Source: Laburnicola sp. R22_1 (Eukaryota; Ascomycota; Dothideomycetes; Pleosporales; Didymosphaeriaceae). From it: a stretch of DNA of 64,000 nucleotides. This document shows positions 10,285 to 22,859 of this stretch, piece after piece. The stretch covers positions 1,860,001 through 1,924,000 of the forward strand of contig JACONQ010000015.1 of the NCBI GenBank assembly GCA_014281115.1. Direction: 5' to 3'. The notes under the pieces are model-generated. The model was not told where the DNA came from and searched no databases. It worked only from the letters and a program-made list of their open reading frames with translations. The position numbers were made by a program, and so were the translations under genes. Each line of letters starts with the position of its first letter. The stretch's first letter is position 1.

Positions 10285-12771
10285 ATGTCTGGTTCGGAGC
10301 AGCCGCCGGAGCAGTCGGTACCTACTACGGGTCTGAAGCGAAAGCAAATGTCAGATGAAGATCAGGATGACCTCGCCCAGCTGGATGTAATCTTCAAGCG
10401 CCTCAGGAAGGCCATCCCGCGCGCACCATATATCCTGTCAACGCCCTCCCTCAACCCATACCGATACCATTCCTCACAAGAGGCGCGTGCCTGGATGTTG
10501 GGACACCTGTTTCGCCCTGAGGAGGAGTCTCTCCAGTACCGGACCTTTCTCTTCCGCGAGCCGTACCAAGACTGTTTCACGCTGCAGAACGGAGAGGATG
10601 GTGAGGCCGAGGCGCCCCGTCCAAAGTCAATTGCGTCCAAAGTCGCCAGCCAAGCGCCCAAGAAGAAGATTAGTCTGTCCGATTACAAGTCGAAGCAAGC
10701 CAACGGCGTCATCACCCCCGGCTCTAAGAAGGTGTCGCCGGCTCTGCACCCTACGAAGCCCAACTTGGCCCAGGCCAATGGAGTGAAGCCAACAGAGAAA
10801 CAAGCACCAGCACCAGCTTCCACACAGCAACGCGAGCATGTCGTACCACAGAAACGGTATAGTACACGCTGCATGGGCTTTGCTCGCGCTAACAGCTTTG
10901 TAGACCTGCACCGGAGACTCAGTTACCAGAGAAGCCTGAGAAGCGCGCTAGGGATGACCAGCGTACCGCACCCCTCGTGCCCGCCCCGAAGAGCGATACC
11001 GTGGAAGCCAATATCAACATCGACAAGTCCGGCCCATCCAACTCAACCCCCCATGGTTTGCCGCCCCTGTTGTCGCCGGTCGATCAACCGCTCAGCAATC
11101 CACACGGGTTTCCTACCATCCTTTCTCCGACCCTGCCCGCCAACATCCAAGCGGAGCTTGACAAATTGGAAAATCAACGCACACGTGCCGACTCTAGTGC
11201 TTCAATTTCATCATCTGATCGCAAGAGCCAGGTACTGCACGTACCCGAACCTAGTGCATCGAAAAAGGATGTCGCCGCCAAGAATGGCGAGAAGCCTAAC
11301 AGTGCGTCACGAGCGCGATCGGTCTCTATCAATGGGAAGTCTCCGAATGCGGAACCCCTCAGTCAAAGTGAAGAAAATGAGTCCGGTCTCCTTGTCACGC
11401 TCAAGTATACGAAGAAGTCTCGGGAAACCATCAAACGGCTTCTCAACCTACCGCCAAAGAGAGAAGGTCTTTCTGAGAAGAAGGAGCGTGACGTCCAGTC
11501 AAAGAGTCGCCCATCAGAATCACAACCCAAAGATGCCGATGACATTGCGCATAAGCCGAAGCCTATTCCAATAATAGCCGCACGCCGACCTGAGGTCTCC
11601 GCAACAACTACCAAAGCTCCTGTTCCAGCAACGAAAGTTGCCGAGAAACGACCACGAAACGAAGAGGATACAGCTCAAGCACCATCTGCGAAACGATCAA
11701 GGGCATTGTCAACCCAAGATCGCCCCATCACCCCCAAGGACCAGATCGGCTCTTCTCCTGCTCCGTCAAACAAGTCGAGCGCGCAAAAGGGTCAAGGTAC
11801 ATACACAACGCCACGCAAGGATCTGAAGGCGATCAACATGCTCCGAACCACATCGTCGGAGAGTCACGACACTACCCCTGGCAGATCAGGTACAACACCC
11901 ACCGGGTCGAAACAGGTGGATGTGAAGGGCCCCACATCCGTACCACCTTTGAATAATAAGAAACAAACAGATATCGCACTGCTGCAACATTCATCGATGA
12001 AGCTGAACCAGATGGGTCGATCACTGAAGCACGAAGGCCAGAAACTGGAGCGCGAGAAGGGCAGCAGATTCACCAAAGAGGACCAGAAGCATGCTGCAGT
12101 TATTGGTCTCGAGTGCATCTTGTACGTACATCTAATCCATCCGTCCACACTGCTCGACTAACTGTCTGACTAGGTCCTACATGGCCGCTTACTATGCTCA
12201 AGACCAATCGCTTCAACTTCGTGGCCGTCCCGCGGAAGTAGAAGCTACATGGAAGACTCTCCTCCCGCTCTGCAGCTCGTACGCTCGGCTAACCAAGGAC
12301 TTCGAACATCTTGATGGTTTCCGGTCCTACCTCGGCGCTGTCATCGCAGCCAGCATCTGCACTCTCGTCGCCCCGCGCGCTCCCAACCCTCGGGCCCACG
12401 ACTCCCCTCACGAGCTTTCGCGCACAGACCTCGCCAAACAGCACAGCCAGCTCACGGAGAACCTCAGTCTCCTCTCAGATCACTACATGAAGCTTCTCCG
12501 CCACACGCAAGATGCCCGGAGTGCGCTTCCCATGGAGGAGATGGAGAAGCAGTACACCAAGACATGGGCGGGCGCGGAGCCCGACGCCAAACTCGCCAAA
12601 GTACCCGAGAAGGTCAACGCCGCGAAGCTGTCTGGTCCTTATTTCCTGCCCATTCAGAACGATACGACGCCCATCCAGGCTGTGCGTTTTGGTCTCAAGT
12701 TCCTCGGTGAATACTGCGAGAAGGAGCGCATCAATCACACTCTCAAGGTCAACTTGGATAGATCTGAGTGA
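10285..12771 (+). CDS. Nuclear-type protein, possible Ell-binding Ebp1-like
   Basis: Three exons (10285-10856, 10904-12121, 12174-12771) give 795 aa. The N-terminal ~90 residues are globular. The middle is disordered, Lys/Ser/Pro-rich and carries basic clusters such as KPEKRARDD and KRPRNEED that could be nuclear localisation signals. Near the middle is a short conserved-looking block, LLVTLKYTKKSRETIKRLL, which I associate with a fungal family annotated as Ell-binding protein Ebp1-like. The C-terminal third (from about residue 560) is helical, running from SSMKLNQMGRSLKHEGQKL through AVIGLECILSYMAAYYAQDQ to the end. If the assignment is right, it would act with the ELL elongation factor on RNA polymerase II. 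The family name is from memory and uncertain; the gene structure is firmer. Confidence 0.6.
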
Positions 12772-13734
12772 TTGGATTGGATTCTCATTTCCTCCGTCCG
12801 CCCATAGGCCATCTGCAGCCCCCTAATCTCTTGTTTTCAGTACCAGCATGCCGCATTACCATCCCCGCGGCGGCACATGTGTCACTTCTTTCGCCCCAGC
12901 CTGGTCTGTACACTTTCCCTACGGATATGGGTGTATGTATACTCGGCTTTTTCATCTCGGCAATGCCTCTGGTGTTTTTCTTTCCTGGTACTGTTTTTGT
13001 TTTTTTTCCTTTGTCCCCACCCCCCGCCCGATGATGCATCGGGATATGATGATATCCGGGGTTTTCCTTGTTCCGTGTTAGTTAGCAAAAAGGTGATACC
13101 CAAACGAGGTGGACTGGCCTTTTTTTACTGGGAAACGTCGGCCTCGTATAATGTTCTTGTTTATGTATTCATTTACGGTGTGCGTTTTTTCTTCTTCTCT
13201 TTTTCTTTTTCTTTTTCTTTTGCCAACGTGGTATACGGATTGACTGGTATGTACAACGGCTGTTTTGCATGCTGTAGATGGCGTGGCGTATGTACTGTGC
13301 ATGCGTCCAAGATGAGTAGCATGGTGGGAGACGGGAACGATTAGCACAGATGAATGGATAGAAGGTTTGACACTGGACTTTTTGGTTCGCTTTGTATAGC
13401 GAGCGAAGTCTGTGCGAGGACCAAAGGTAGATACTTTGCATAGTTTTTTTGCATTGGGACAAGAGAAATCAATCCCACCAGTCGCCTTCGACGTGGTCAT
13501 TGGTCATTCGACGCAGATTCTCTTTGAGCAGTGCTTTGCTAGATTCATGCATTACATACATTTATTTGGTCAAGACTACCAAAAAGCCCACTTGAACTCC
13601 GTAGGCAGCGCAAAAAGAATCGCCTTGCCTGCTGTAAAAAGAAAATGCGCTAGAACGCCCGGCTAGTGCAATCAGCTGATCCAAGTCCATCAAAAAAACA
13701 CCACAGATTGATCGCTTCCATTCCCGCTTTTGCC
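12772..13734. other. Convergent 3' flank with CT-rich microsatellite
   Basis: This lies between the stop codons of two converging genes. It contains T-rich stretches near 12980-13015 and a CTTTTT-type repeat near 13194-13222. No coding sequence is supported. Confidence 0.6.
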
Positions 13735-15193
13735 TCACGACTTGAAGATCTTCTCCAATCCCTCGAGCAGGATATCAGCATGCTTCTGCTGGAAGATGAG
13801 CATAGGTCGCAACCGCACGGCCTGCTCGCCCGATCCACCAACGTTGATACCCACACCCTTGGCCTTCTTCAGCATCTCATCTCTTCTCGGGCTATCCCAC
13901 GCAATGAAGGTACCCTGCCCTTGGCCACGGAGATTCTGGATCTCGTTGGGGAACTGCTCCGACAAGCGCTGCAGGCCATCGTATAGGTAGCTACCGGTAA
14001 CAGCAGTGTTCCGTACGAGGTCAAGGCGCTTAATCTCCTGGATGATGGCGCGGAAGAGGATGGCGCGGGCTGGGTCTCCCATCCAAGTGTTGAACTGGCG
14101 GTATGGCTTGTTAGGCCGCAAGTCATTGTTGCCAAAGTAGTACCCGGCCGTCTGAGCCTTCTTAGAGAAGGTGACCATGTCCGGTGGTGTGTCCAACCCC
14201 CAGTGCTCGTGAGCCCAGAACATTCCCGTCGCACCAACACCAGTCTGCACCTCGTCGACGATGAAGAGCACATTGTGCTTCTTGGTGATCTCGCGCAGGC
14301 CGCGGAAGAATTTGGGCGAGGCGTGGTTGTCGCCGCCCTCGGACTGGATGGGCTCGACCACCACGGCGGCGGGCGGAGCGTGCCATTCCTTGATTAGACG
14401 CTCTGTCTCGTCGAGACAACGCTGCTCCTCGGCTTGATTCTCGGCGGCATACTGGTCAAGTGGATATCTAAGGTTGGGGAAGGGGGCTTGCGGCCAGTCG
14501 AAGGCGGGGATGTCGAGCTTGTGAATGGGCTTGGAGCGGGTGGTGGACAGACTGCCAAAGAGACGGCCGTGGAAACCAGACTTGAAGGATAGAATGGACA
14601 AGTCGGGTGCACCGGGCGACTGGTTGATCATGGCAGAGTCGATTTCGTGCTCGGTGAAATCGACGCTTGCGCCGCCTCGCTCCTGCTGGCGCCTCCACAT
14701 GAAGGCAGCCTTGTATGCCAACTCGTTTGCGTCCGAGCCAGACTGGCTAGTAAAGACTTGGTCCAAGCCCTTGGGAGCTACCGAGAGAATGCCCGTTTCG
14801 AGAATATCGGCCCAGTCGTTGGGAGCTACCGAGCCAGACTGGCTAGTAAAGACTTTTTCCGTCGAGATCAGCGATGCTGCGAAGCTTGTCAGCTGCACGT
14901 CCCATGGCTTTTGGGGCTGCAACCCACTAGTTGCCGTAGCTCTGGCTGTAGTTGGCCATCATGTTCAAGCTCCTGGTGTCGAAGACCTTGCTCAGCCGGT
15001 CCACAGCTTGCTTGCTCTTGGGTCCAGGCATCTCCGTCTTGAGGATGGGGCCTGCCGGTTCGTCCGGAAAGAAAGGTTGTGCGGAGGCATAGTGTCTTCG
15101 AAGAGCAATTGGCGCGATACGAGAAGCCGGACGAGCAATTGAGCGGGTGAGTGCAGGACGCAGGCCTTGTGTGTTGCGTAAGAGAGAGGCCAT
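13735..15193 (-). pseudogene. 4-aminobutyrate (GABA) transaminase, internally deleted
   Basis: The product matches mitochondrial GABA transaminase, the PLP enzyme that converts GABA plus 2-oxoglutarate to succinic semialdehyde plus glutamate. Exon 1 (15193-14928) encodes an Arg-rich targeting peptide and reaches MMANYSQSYGN. A GTGGGT..GCAG intron (14927-14877) then leads into YIADLDGK. Instead of the next ~45 residues of the family, the sequence has about 37 bp of foreign order with an in-frame TAG, and homology resumes at NDWADILETGILSVAPKGLD. The remainder is intact, including GSDANE, the DEVQTG loop and the SKKAQ segment with the PLP lysine. A 395-aa frame begins at 14922, but it lacks the N-terminal part and is out of frame with exon 1. 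As assembled, no full enzyme can be made. Confidence 0.82.
14819..14856 (-). repeat. Templated filler within the GABA transaminase deletion
   Basis: Read on the plus strand, 14819-14833 repeats 14771-14785 exactly (TTGGGAGCTACCGAG). Likewise 14829-14855 repeats 14733-14759 exactly (27 bp). The two patches overlap by CCGAG. The offsets differ (48 and 96 bp), so this is not a simple tandem duplication. It looks like insertion copied from two nearby templates. Confidence 0.85.
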
Positions 15194-15840
15194 GGTGACC
15201 TCGGGACCGAGTGGGTGGAGCTCGCCGAGCTTGGGCAAGCTGCAGGCAGGCGGGGTGCAGGGCTGTAGCTCAACAGCTGTCGCGCGAACGCAGACTGCAG
15301 CGAAATAATAAAAGGCCGAGGCTTTGCACAAGAGAGCACGCGAGGCGACCAGTTGGCTTTATGGCCTTCCTGTCGGTGCCATCATGGATGGAGGCGGGGC
15401 CTAAGCCGAAGCTACCCCGATATGCGGAGAAGCGAGCGCACGAGAAGCTCTCACGGCTCTCCACTATGAGCATTCCGCCCGCTTTACACGCTCCACACGC
15501 CCTACACTTCCTAGACATGATAATTAGGCAAATGAGCCCGAAGCCTGTATCCATTCCATTTCCCACTACTTTTCCGTCGGAGAAAATCCGTGCCCGTGAA
15601 CACTACTCCATGCATCGTGTCCACCTTTCCCACCAAGCCCATCACGTAGAAATGTCGACAAGGAGGTCTGCGCTTCACACCCCCCATCATCTAATTGGCA
15701 CCCGGCTAACGCCATATGTTAACGTCCTTGGCCGCCGTGGTGCAAGATACCAGGACCGATACCAGAACGCCAGAACGATGATATCGCGAAAACGAAAAAT
15801 ACAAATACAACCATGAACAAATGCCCCCTTCCAGGCATGG
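15194..15840. other. GABA transaminase promoter / set2 3' flank
   Basis: No coding content is supported. Both neighbours are on the minus strand, so this holds the upstream region of the transaminase and the 3' flank of set2. Confidence 0.55.
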
Positions 15841-18800
15841 TCAGGATTTGCTCTCCGCTATTACCAAGCGCTTGTGCATGTTGCTACCACCGTTGGCAAA
15901 ATCGCTGTGGTCTTTCGTCGGAGGTGTCGCGAGCTGCATGGGACTGACAAGTTCGTCCTGTTGGAACTTTGCCCTGACTCCGTTCACGCTACCGTTACTC
16001 GCCGAGTGGATAGAAACAGGGCCGTCGTCCAATGGCGTGATATCGGTGGAGCGGTCCGCGTCGAGGTGCATGTCTGTTTCCGGAGGCGGTGGAGGGGGCG
16101 GAGGGGCTGGCTCTGTATCTGTCCTGCTCTTCTTGGGTGAAGATGGCTGGCCGTCCTCTTCCCTTTTCCTTTTCAAGTCGGTTGCTGACGACCCCGTCGG
16201 CGAAACATCCTCTGAGCCCAAGCCTAACAGTGCTTCTTCCGAGCCATCCCTCTCCGCCTCCAGCCCGTCTTGGGGCGTCTCTGGTGATTTTGCCTCGATT
16301 GACAACGCTGCTTCGCCATTTGGTTTGGGCTCGTCATGTGACGACTTCACTTTTACGCGTTCGGCCTTCTTCTTGACAGCCTTGTCCATGAAGTCCTTCA
16401 CGAACGCCTTCACTGTCTTCTCGTGTTTGGAGCCTATCGGAGCCGTCGGATCTTTGACACGATGTGATTTGAAGTCTCCTCGCACGAGTTTCTTCGCTAC
16501 CTGAACCACATAATGAGCCAATCAACCAAAAAAGTAGGCTCGAACTTACCTCTTTGGACAGCCTTTTGATGTCGTCCTTGCCGAAGGTTTGCTTGTAGCG
16601 TGACGTTACCGTCATGACGTGTTTAGATAACTGGTACAGTCAGACATGTAGACTGGGCAGACTAAGTGAAACTCACATTTGCTTCGTATATCTTTTCCAG
16701 CTTGTCTTGCGGCATGTTGTCCCATTTCTCACTCTTTGACTTCTTATCCTTAACCTCGTCTGCAGCGGGTTGTGGAGTGCTGGCGGCAGACCCTTGCTTG
16801 CCAGGGGTGGCTTCGGCCGTAATGTTTGATATGATTTCTTGGAGTAGCTGCGTGTCTGACTTAGCTTTGGAGGGCGCGGGAGGTGGCTGGTTTGCCGGTA
16901 GCGTTGGTCGTGTCCATTGTGTGACGCCATTTGCAGTGTAAAAATACATAGCCCCGTTATCGGATTTTGCCTGAAACCAACCTGGAGGAAGGCTGTTGAA
17001 CGGCCGCGGCGGACGCGGAGGTGGACGTGGAAGAGCATGCATCGCAGAAGGACCCTTGGGTGCATTGAAACCTCGAGGAGCCAACGGCGCACTGGTTGGT
17101 GCTTTCAATGGAGGAGGCGACTTAGAACGGGACCTAGAGCGTTCGCGGCCTTTCTCTCGACGTTCAAAGTGAGAATCAGTACGAGCAGGCGTGCCGGCGT
17201 TGTGATCACGTTTCATCCGCGGTATCCGGTAACCTAATTCGAGCTTGCTCCATTCTGTCAGCAGTCTATTGATGGACTCGATCACGCGCTCGTCATCACA
17301 CTCATCTCGCAGGCTTTGAACGACATCCTCAATCTTGGAATCCTGGATCTTGTTGCGAGTAAGCCGTGGCAGTTGGTGGAGGACGTCGAGAACCTGCAAA
17401 ACGACGTTCGGATCGTCTTTCCATGTTGTCAGAGTTGTCTTGAGTATCTCATAACCGTGCATCCGAATGACACGGTGGCCGACCTCTTTATCGCCTTTAC
17501 TTTGCTGTATCCGATCGAGGAGCTTGACAGCGATCCACTTCTCCGTGCACTGACGCAGAGCGGCCATGACTTTCGTGACACCGTTGGCTTCCAGGAACTT
17601 CGGTTGTATGTCATTGACATACTCCTCGTCGTCCTCGCGGGCCTTCTTCCTGCGCGGCTTCTTCGCGACAGCGGTTTCCCAGCCGTCTCCATCATCGATC
17701 CCCAGAGCCTCGATGGTCGCGTGTGACAACTTGGTGGCATTGTCGGTCTGCGTCCTGCCGCCGATAAAACCAGTGCAGTTGGGCTCGCCGCAATAGCACG
17801 GTTGGGGATCAGCGCCATATCGATCAACGTTGTAATTGAAAACCAGCTCCTCGCCTGCTTTGATGTTCCGTTCGGCAAAAATACCCATACGAAGCTTGTC
17901 CCCTACCACCCATTTGTCCACGAAGCAGTTCGGGTTGCACGAGTGGTTGCAGAAGCGGCCAAGATTGCCTTTCTTGGTGGCATCGACAAACTCGCCCTTG
18001 GTCAGCGACATGAAGTAGAAGTGCTTGATGCCTTCCTCGTCATACTGCACCATGCGCCGGCGGAAGGCACGCTCCTCAATCACCTCGCCAATGTACTCGA
18101 AGACAAAATCTCCCGGCTTTAGATCGGTGTCGGTCCTAAGCCCGAATCCTTTCTTGTCGGTTTTGATGACAGTCACGTTGGCGTACTTTTTCCGCTGGAA
18201 TCGCTGGTTCTGGCACTTGCGGCCACACCCGCAGTCCCCCACACACTCCATTTTGGTCGCGCGGTTAATGCAGTCGGAGTCATCGCCACATGCAAGATTG
18301 ACCCGCGCCTTGGTGTCTACGAGCGGCGTCAGCAGGCCGAGTGCGCAATGCGTTGATCATCGAGATGGCGACTTACCCCACTCCTCGGAACAATCGCACT
18401 CCAAAGCATGTTCGGTGGTGCCCAGATGCTTGTTGGCGTAGGTGCATTCGGGCAGAACACCAAAGGTGGCTCTGGCCTCTGAGGTGACATCGGGCAGGTC
18501 GAGATAGAGCGGTGGCGGGCGTGCCACAATTTTTTGGGACGCGGTGCGCGACAGCTTGGGCGCCTTCCCGGGCTCCATTTTCAGGGTGATTTCGCCGCCC
18601 AGCACCTCCTCGTGCGTGTCCAGGTCGGGAGAGGAGGCGTCGGATGGTTGTTGCTTGACTGGGGACTGCGATTTCGAGCGGGACTTGGTGCGGGCCGGTA
18701 TGAGTATGGGTGTGTGCGTGCGGCCTTCACCCTCTGCCTTTACCTGACGGGCGACATCCGCGCCTTCCCAACGAGGGGCCGCGCCTTCTTCCAACTTCAT

Positions 18801-18854
18801 GCCGCGCAGCTCGGGCCCCAGCTCTGCTGTCTTGTCGGACTCGCTATCCGACAT
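15841..18854 (-). CDS. set2: Histone H3 lysine-36 methyltransferase Set2
   Basis: Four exons (18854-18377, 18316-16677, 16630-16550, 16500-15841) sum to 952 aa. Set2 rides on elongating RNA polymerase II and methylates H3K36. Domain order is classical. An AWS cysteine cluster lies at about 135-190 ([37 protein letters not shown]). The SET domain follows at about 190-315, with KGFGLRT, the FCNHSCNPN cofactor motif and the catalytic [13 protein letters not shown] post-[13 protein letters not shown] comes next. A WW domain ([20 protein letters not shown]) sits near 595-630. The SRI domain binding the phosphorylated polymerase tail spans roughly 690-775 and is split by the two last introns. The tail is acidic and proline-rich. 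The start at MSDSESD is preferred; an in-frame ATG at 18965 would add 37 residues. Confidence 0.93.
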
Positions 18855-21703
18855 GGTGGGCAACGGCGCACAGCGGGGTGTGGTGTTGGGTTGAAGGTGA
18901 GCGGGAGAGGAGGTTTCGAAGAAGTCGGGCGCGCTAAGATGGTTCCGGTTGCGACGCGTTGACAATCATGGCCTGCTTCACCGCAAGAAGCCGCAGCACA
19001 GCCCAGTAGACAACTATGTTTTCCAATGACGATGGTAGCCGGCGGAAGCGCAAAGGTTGGCCGGCGCGGGTGCGGCCAACTTGGGTCCTCGGATACGGAG
19101 ACAATCTCTGCTGCCTTTGGCGACGCAGCAACCTCAGCGCGCTATGAACCCCTCCGACTCTCACTAGGCGACATGCGCTCGGAGGACAAGACCGACAGTG
19201 TATGCGAACGGCGTGGTGAAGAACGCTGGGAGGGGTCCACCTTCGACATAGAGGCAGGTTGCCCGCGAGAATTGGCGCGGTCGGGGCGCAGTGCAATAGG
19301 CGGGGCGAGAGCGAGGGCGAGGGCGGTCGAGGTTACGCCTGCGCACAATTTCGAGCAGGCTGCAGAGGTGCGCCAGGTAGAAAGGAGGACGGCCGGAGTC
19401 GGTGGGTTGGGTGGGGGTGGTCGACTCGCTGAGGCACTTGGTGATGCTGGCTGCTCACATCTCGGCTAGCTGCTGGTGGAATCCCTGGCGCCTGGGGATA
19501 TACCAGGCCAGTTCACGGAAGCAGTATCGAAAGCAAAAGCAAATATTGGCCGGAAGGGCCACAAGTGCGGCTTTGGACCAGCAAGATATACATCCGCCAC
19601 GCTGCTGTGCATGATCCACCGCTTGGTTGTCGCGGTTCAACGCACTCGGAGGTCCGATGTGGAGAAAGTTTGGCCAACAGATGCTCAGAAGGAATGCTGT
19701 ACGCAACAAAAACGGCCGGCTTGTTGGTGGTCCGCCGTGCTCTGTCTACGTGGGGCTGCGCAAAGCCCTTTCAGCGCGATGTCTTTCTTTCAAGAGATGC
19801 AACTTGGAATGTTTGTGTTAGCGCGGGAATGACATGTGGACTCTGGAGGGCTCTCGGGCAGCTGTCGAATCGTGACCACCACGATACAGGTGGTGCAACA
19901 CGGGCTAAAAGATAGAGAGCCGGTCTGGAGCGGTAATGGTGTGGTTCAATTTTCAAATCATTACACGGGCTAGTCAGTTCAAGTCAACGAAGCTAATGTT
20001 CAACGTGATGAGCCGTGCAGTTGCGTGTCATCTGAAGTGGACTCGAATGCACATGTGCACGTACACAGGGAATCCAGAAGCCGGCTCGTGTTGTACAATC
20101 GGGCATTGTGATTCGAGATGGAGCCCTGGAGAGGACAATTCCACGTGGTTTACGCGCCGTGCACCAGATTTCTCACCCAGTGCAGAGGCTTTACGGATCT
20201 CAATCACTCTACCGCGTTGGAGTAAACAGCGGCGTGATAACGGAGAAGGTGCAGCCGAAACGGTACGAGCCCGAAACAAATCAGTACCAGAAAAACCTAG
20301 CCGTGTCTACTAGCCAGGGCCTGCGACCTCCTGCGCGGGTTCTTCCCAGCCGTTTCATGTATCCAGATATTGTTTTCTATGCGAACGATAGCCTGTAGTT
20401 ACCGATTCGGAATGACACAGGCCGATGGACCAATGGCGGGCGCGCCTGCGCACCACCCATGCCGGACTTGGTAGTCGACGGTGGACGTTCCTGGCGGTTT
20501 GCAGACGGTTTGGCCGCTGCTAGTCAGTTCTCTAACAATAGTGCAATAACAATACAGCGCTTACGCCACGGTGCGCATCCACCAGCCTGCACCATCGTCG
20601 ACGCCGTTCCGTGGCCGCGAGTATCCAGGGCCCAGGAGGACGACCCTATCCCACGACACCAGCTCATCAATCGCCATCTAGCTGCTGGACCGGGACGTCC
20701 GCGCTCCAGCATGAGTGGAGGGCCATTGGTGGTGCTACGTGGCAGCGCCAGCGCAGCCGTGTGCAAAGCAGAGTATAAAACATTGGACATGGCGAAGACG
20801 ACCGCACAGGATCCGCTGCCATCCATCCTCTGTTCTGGCATCCATCATGCCCGCTGCCACTCCCCACTGCCCACTCCACTCCCCACTGCTGCCCCCCACC
20901 GCCGGCGCCCGCGCTCGTCCTCTCGTCTCTGGCGGCCTGATATGATGCTGCGCGTTGCAGAGCAGCTGCAGGCCCGCCTCCACACAGCAGCCGCGCAGCT
21001 CCAACGAGCGGCCGTGTGCGCTCTGTATCCGTGTATCAGTTGTATCAGGCTCCTCCTGGCTCCTGGTGCGCCCAGCAGGGCCGGGCCCGCGCTTGTAGCG
21101 ATTGGCCCGCATCCGCATCCTCCTCCTGTGGCGCCGCACCCCTCGAGCAACCTTCTTCGCAGCGACTGGGAGCGCGAACGGCGGAGCCCCCGGTGGTGGA
21201 GACTTCGGACGGCTGCTGGCAGCTGCTGGGCGCGCGCCGTGCAGCCCGCGGCCTGCGAGCGGCAGAAAAAGGTCACTCGACGTCCAAGGGCCAAATTGCG
21301 GTGCTGCAAGTCATCATCCAGGACGACCGGGCGCTGCATTAGCTCTCTACTCTATAACCCGCGTCCCACGGTGTCCCTAATTTCACACCTGTTGCCGCCT
21401 CTTTTCTTTCTTCCTGCGACCAGCCTCATGGTTCTCCATTGACTCTCTGCCTACAGGCATGACTTCTTCTTGATGACTTTGCGTCTCGTCACATTCGTTT
21501 GCTCCTTCCTTCTTACTCTCGTTATTGTTCCCCCTTCGTCTGCCGCCGCGACGAGACACGACTCTCTTACCGCGCGCCTCTGCACCTGCTCTACGTACGG
21601 CCGGCTCATCGCTTCGTCGCTCCATTCGTCTGGCTGCATGCCGCTCGAGTCGCGGCGAGTATTTTGTTGACCTCTCCCCTCCGTTGCTGTTGGTAGACAC
21701 AAC
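18855..21703. other. Long divergent intergenic region set2 / AT-hook gene
   Basis: About 2.8 kb lie between two outward-facing genes. Open frames of up to 327 codons occur, but they overlap on both strands, are of odd composition and show no domains. The last ~350 bp are pyrimidine-rich, typical of a 5' UTR. I find no RNA gene or repeat. Confidence 0.5.
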
Positions 21704-22859
21704 ATGGAGCCCCGCGAACCGGCATGGGCAGAGCACGAGGTTTGTGCCGCAATCTTGAGCCGCCAGTAGCGCCCCCGACGTTGCTGACCACGCCTTCTAG
21801 AAGCTACATCTACTCGCCGAGATCCTCAAGGCCGCGCCCGTTCCCTCGCACGTGCTGTTGAATCTCATTCGTGACTTCAATATCCAGCCGCGATGGAACG
21901 ACCTGGCGCTGCCGTATGGTGAGTGCCACCCACCCCACGGTCGCCCTGCTAGACGCCCAAGATGGTCATTTCCCCTTGGATTGCAGGTTTCATCGCGCCT
22001 GTTCTTGCTGCTAATCCAAGCCCTAGGACGGTCGCTGCGCTCGTCTCAGATGGTCTATGACCAACTAGCCGCGCAGATTCCCCCGCCGGACTACAGACGC
22101 CCGGCCCCTTCGCAACCTCTTTCCATGTACCCTGTAACCCACGACGTGCCCCAGAAACGCGCCCACCAGCCGGAGATGTACCAGGCCATTCAGCCGCGTC
22201 CACCACTCCAGTACGGAAGCATTGTGAGCGGTTATAGCACGGCCACATCGCCGAGCGAGCCCTCAACGAAGAAAAGGCGTGGCAGACCGACCAACGCAGA
22301 GATAGAGCGCCGAAAAAAAGAGGCAGAGGCGCTCGGGCAACCGTTGCCAGCACCTCGAAAGTCGCGGCCATCAACAACGCCGAGAGACCCTCTTCCTGCT
22401 CCTCCAGGAGGTCCGCTGCACCACGCCCAAACACCCCCAAGCGCCTCTTTATCCGCACCCGCACAAACCGGAGCAATTACGCCTCGGGACACGCAACCGC
22501 CAGAGCAAGGCACAGAGTCGTCTTCAGGGAAGAAGAAGCGAAAGCCGGAGCCACTGGAACTGGAAAAGGAGTGGAGAGCGCCGAGTGCTACAGAATCGCC
22601 CCATGTGTTTGGATCTGCTACGGCAGACCAGGGTCGAAGCCAGGCATATTCGAACTTGACGCCCTACTCGGCTCCTTTTTCTTCCACGGCAAAGCAAGAC
22701 GCTGAGCACATGTCTCACGTGCCCTATGGAGGAGCTCGGACTGGCTCACCTCGCGCCAGTCTCGGGCCAGAGTCACGAGATGTCAGGATGGAAGGCATCG
22801 AAGAGTCCCAGCCCCGAACGACAACACCACACTCGTTCAAAGACACCGTCGGTATCTAA
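21704..22859 (+). CDS. AT-hook protein, probable chromatin or transcription factor
   Basis: Three exons (21704-21739, 21801-21918, 22027-22859) give 328 aa. The first exon codes only 12 residues. The 108-bp second intron is placed so that RWNDLALPYGRSLRSSQ reads through, a pattern of a conserved fungal N-terminal helical domain (about residues 13-65; LLAEILKAAPVPSHVLLNLI). At about residue 135 is an AT-hook core, KKRRGRPTNAE, followed by a basic helix (IERRKKEAEA). The rest is disordered and Pro/Ser-rich, with a second basic cluster, GKKKRKPEPLE. AT-hooks bind the minor groove of AT-rich DNA, so nuclear DNA binding is likely. The target is unknown. Confidence 0.75.

Noticed and set aside
14733..14855. 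Simple tandem duplication as the explanation for the GABA transaminase lesion
   Set aside because: The two repeated patches have different offsets and are in changed order, and a stretch of the family sequence is missing; a single duplication cannot give this.
14735..14922. Alternative start for a shortened GABA transaminase at 14922
   Set aside because: The frame upstream of the filler has no homology and lacks the targeting peptide and the N-terminal substrate-binding part; likely non-functional.
20459..21442. A 327-codon open frame upstream of the AT-hook gene
   Set aside because: Antisense and alternative frames over the same DNA are also open; the composition is Arg/Pro/Ser-rich without domains, as expected from GC-rich random sequence.
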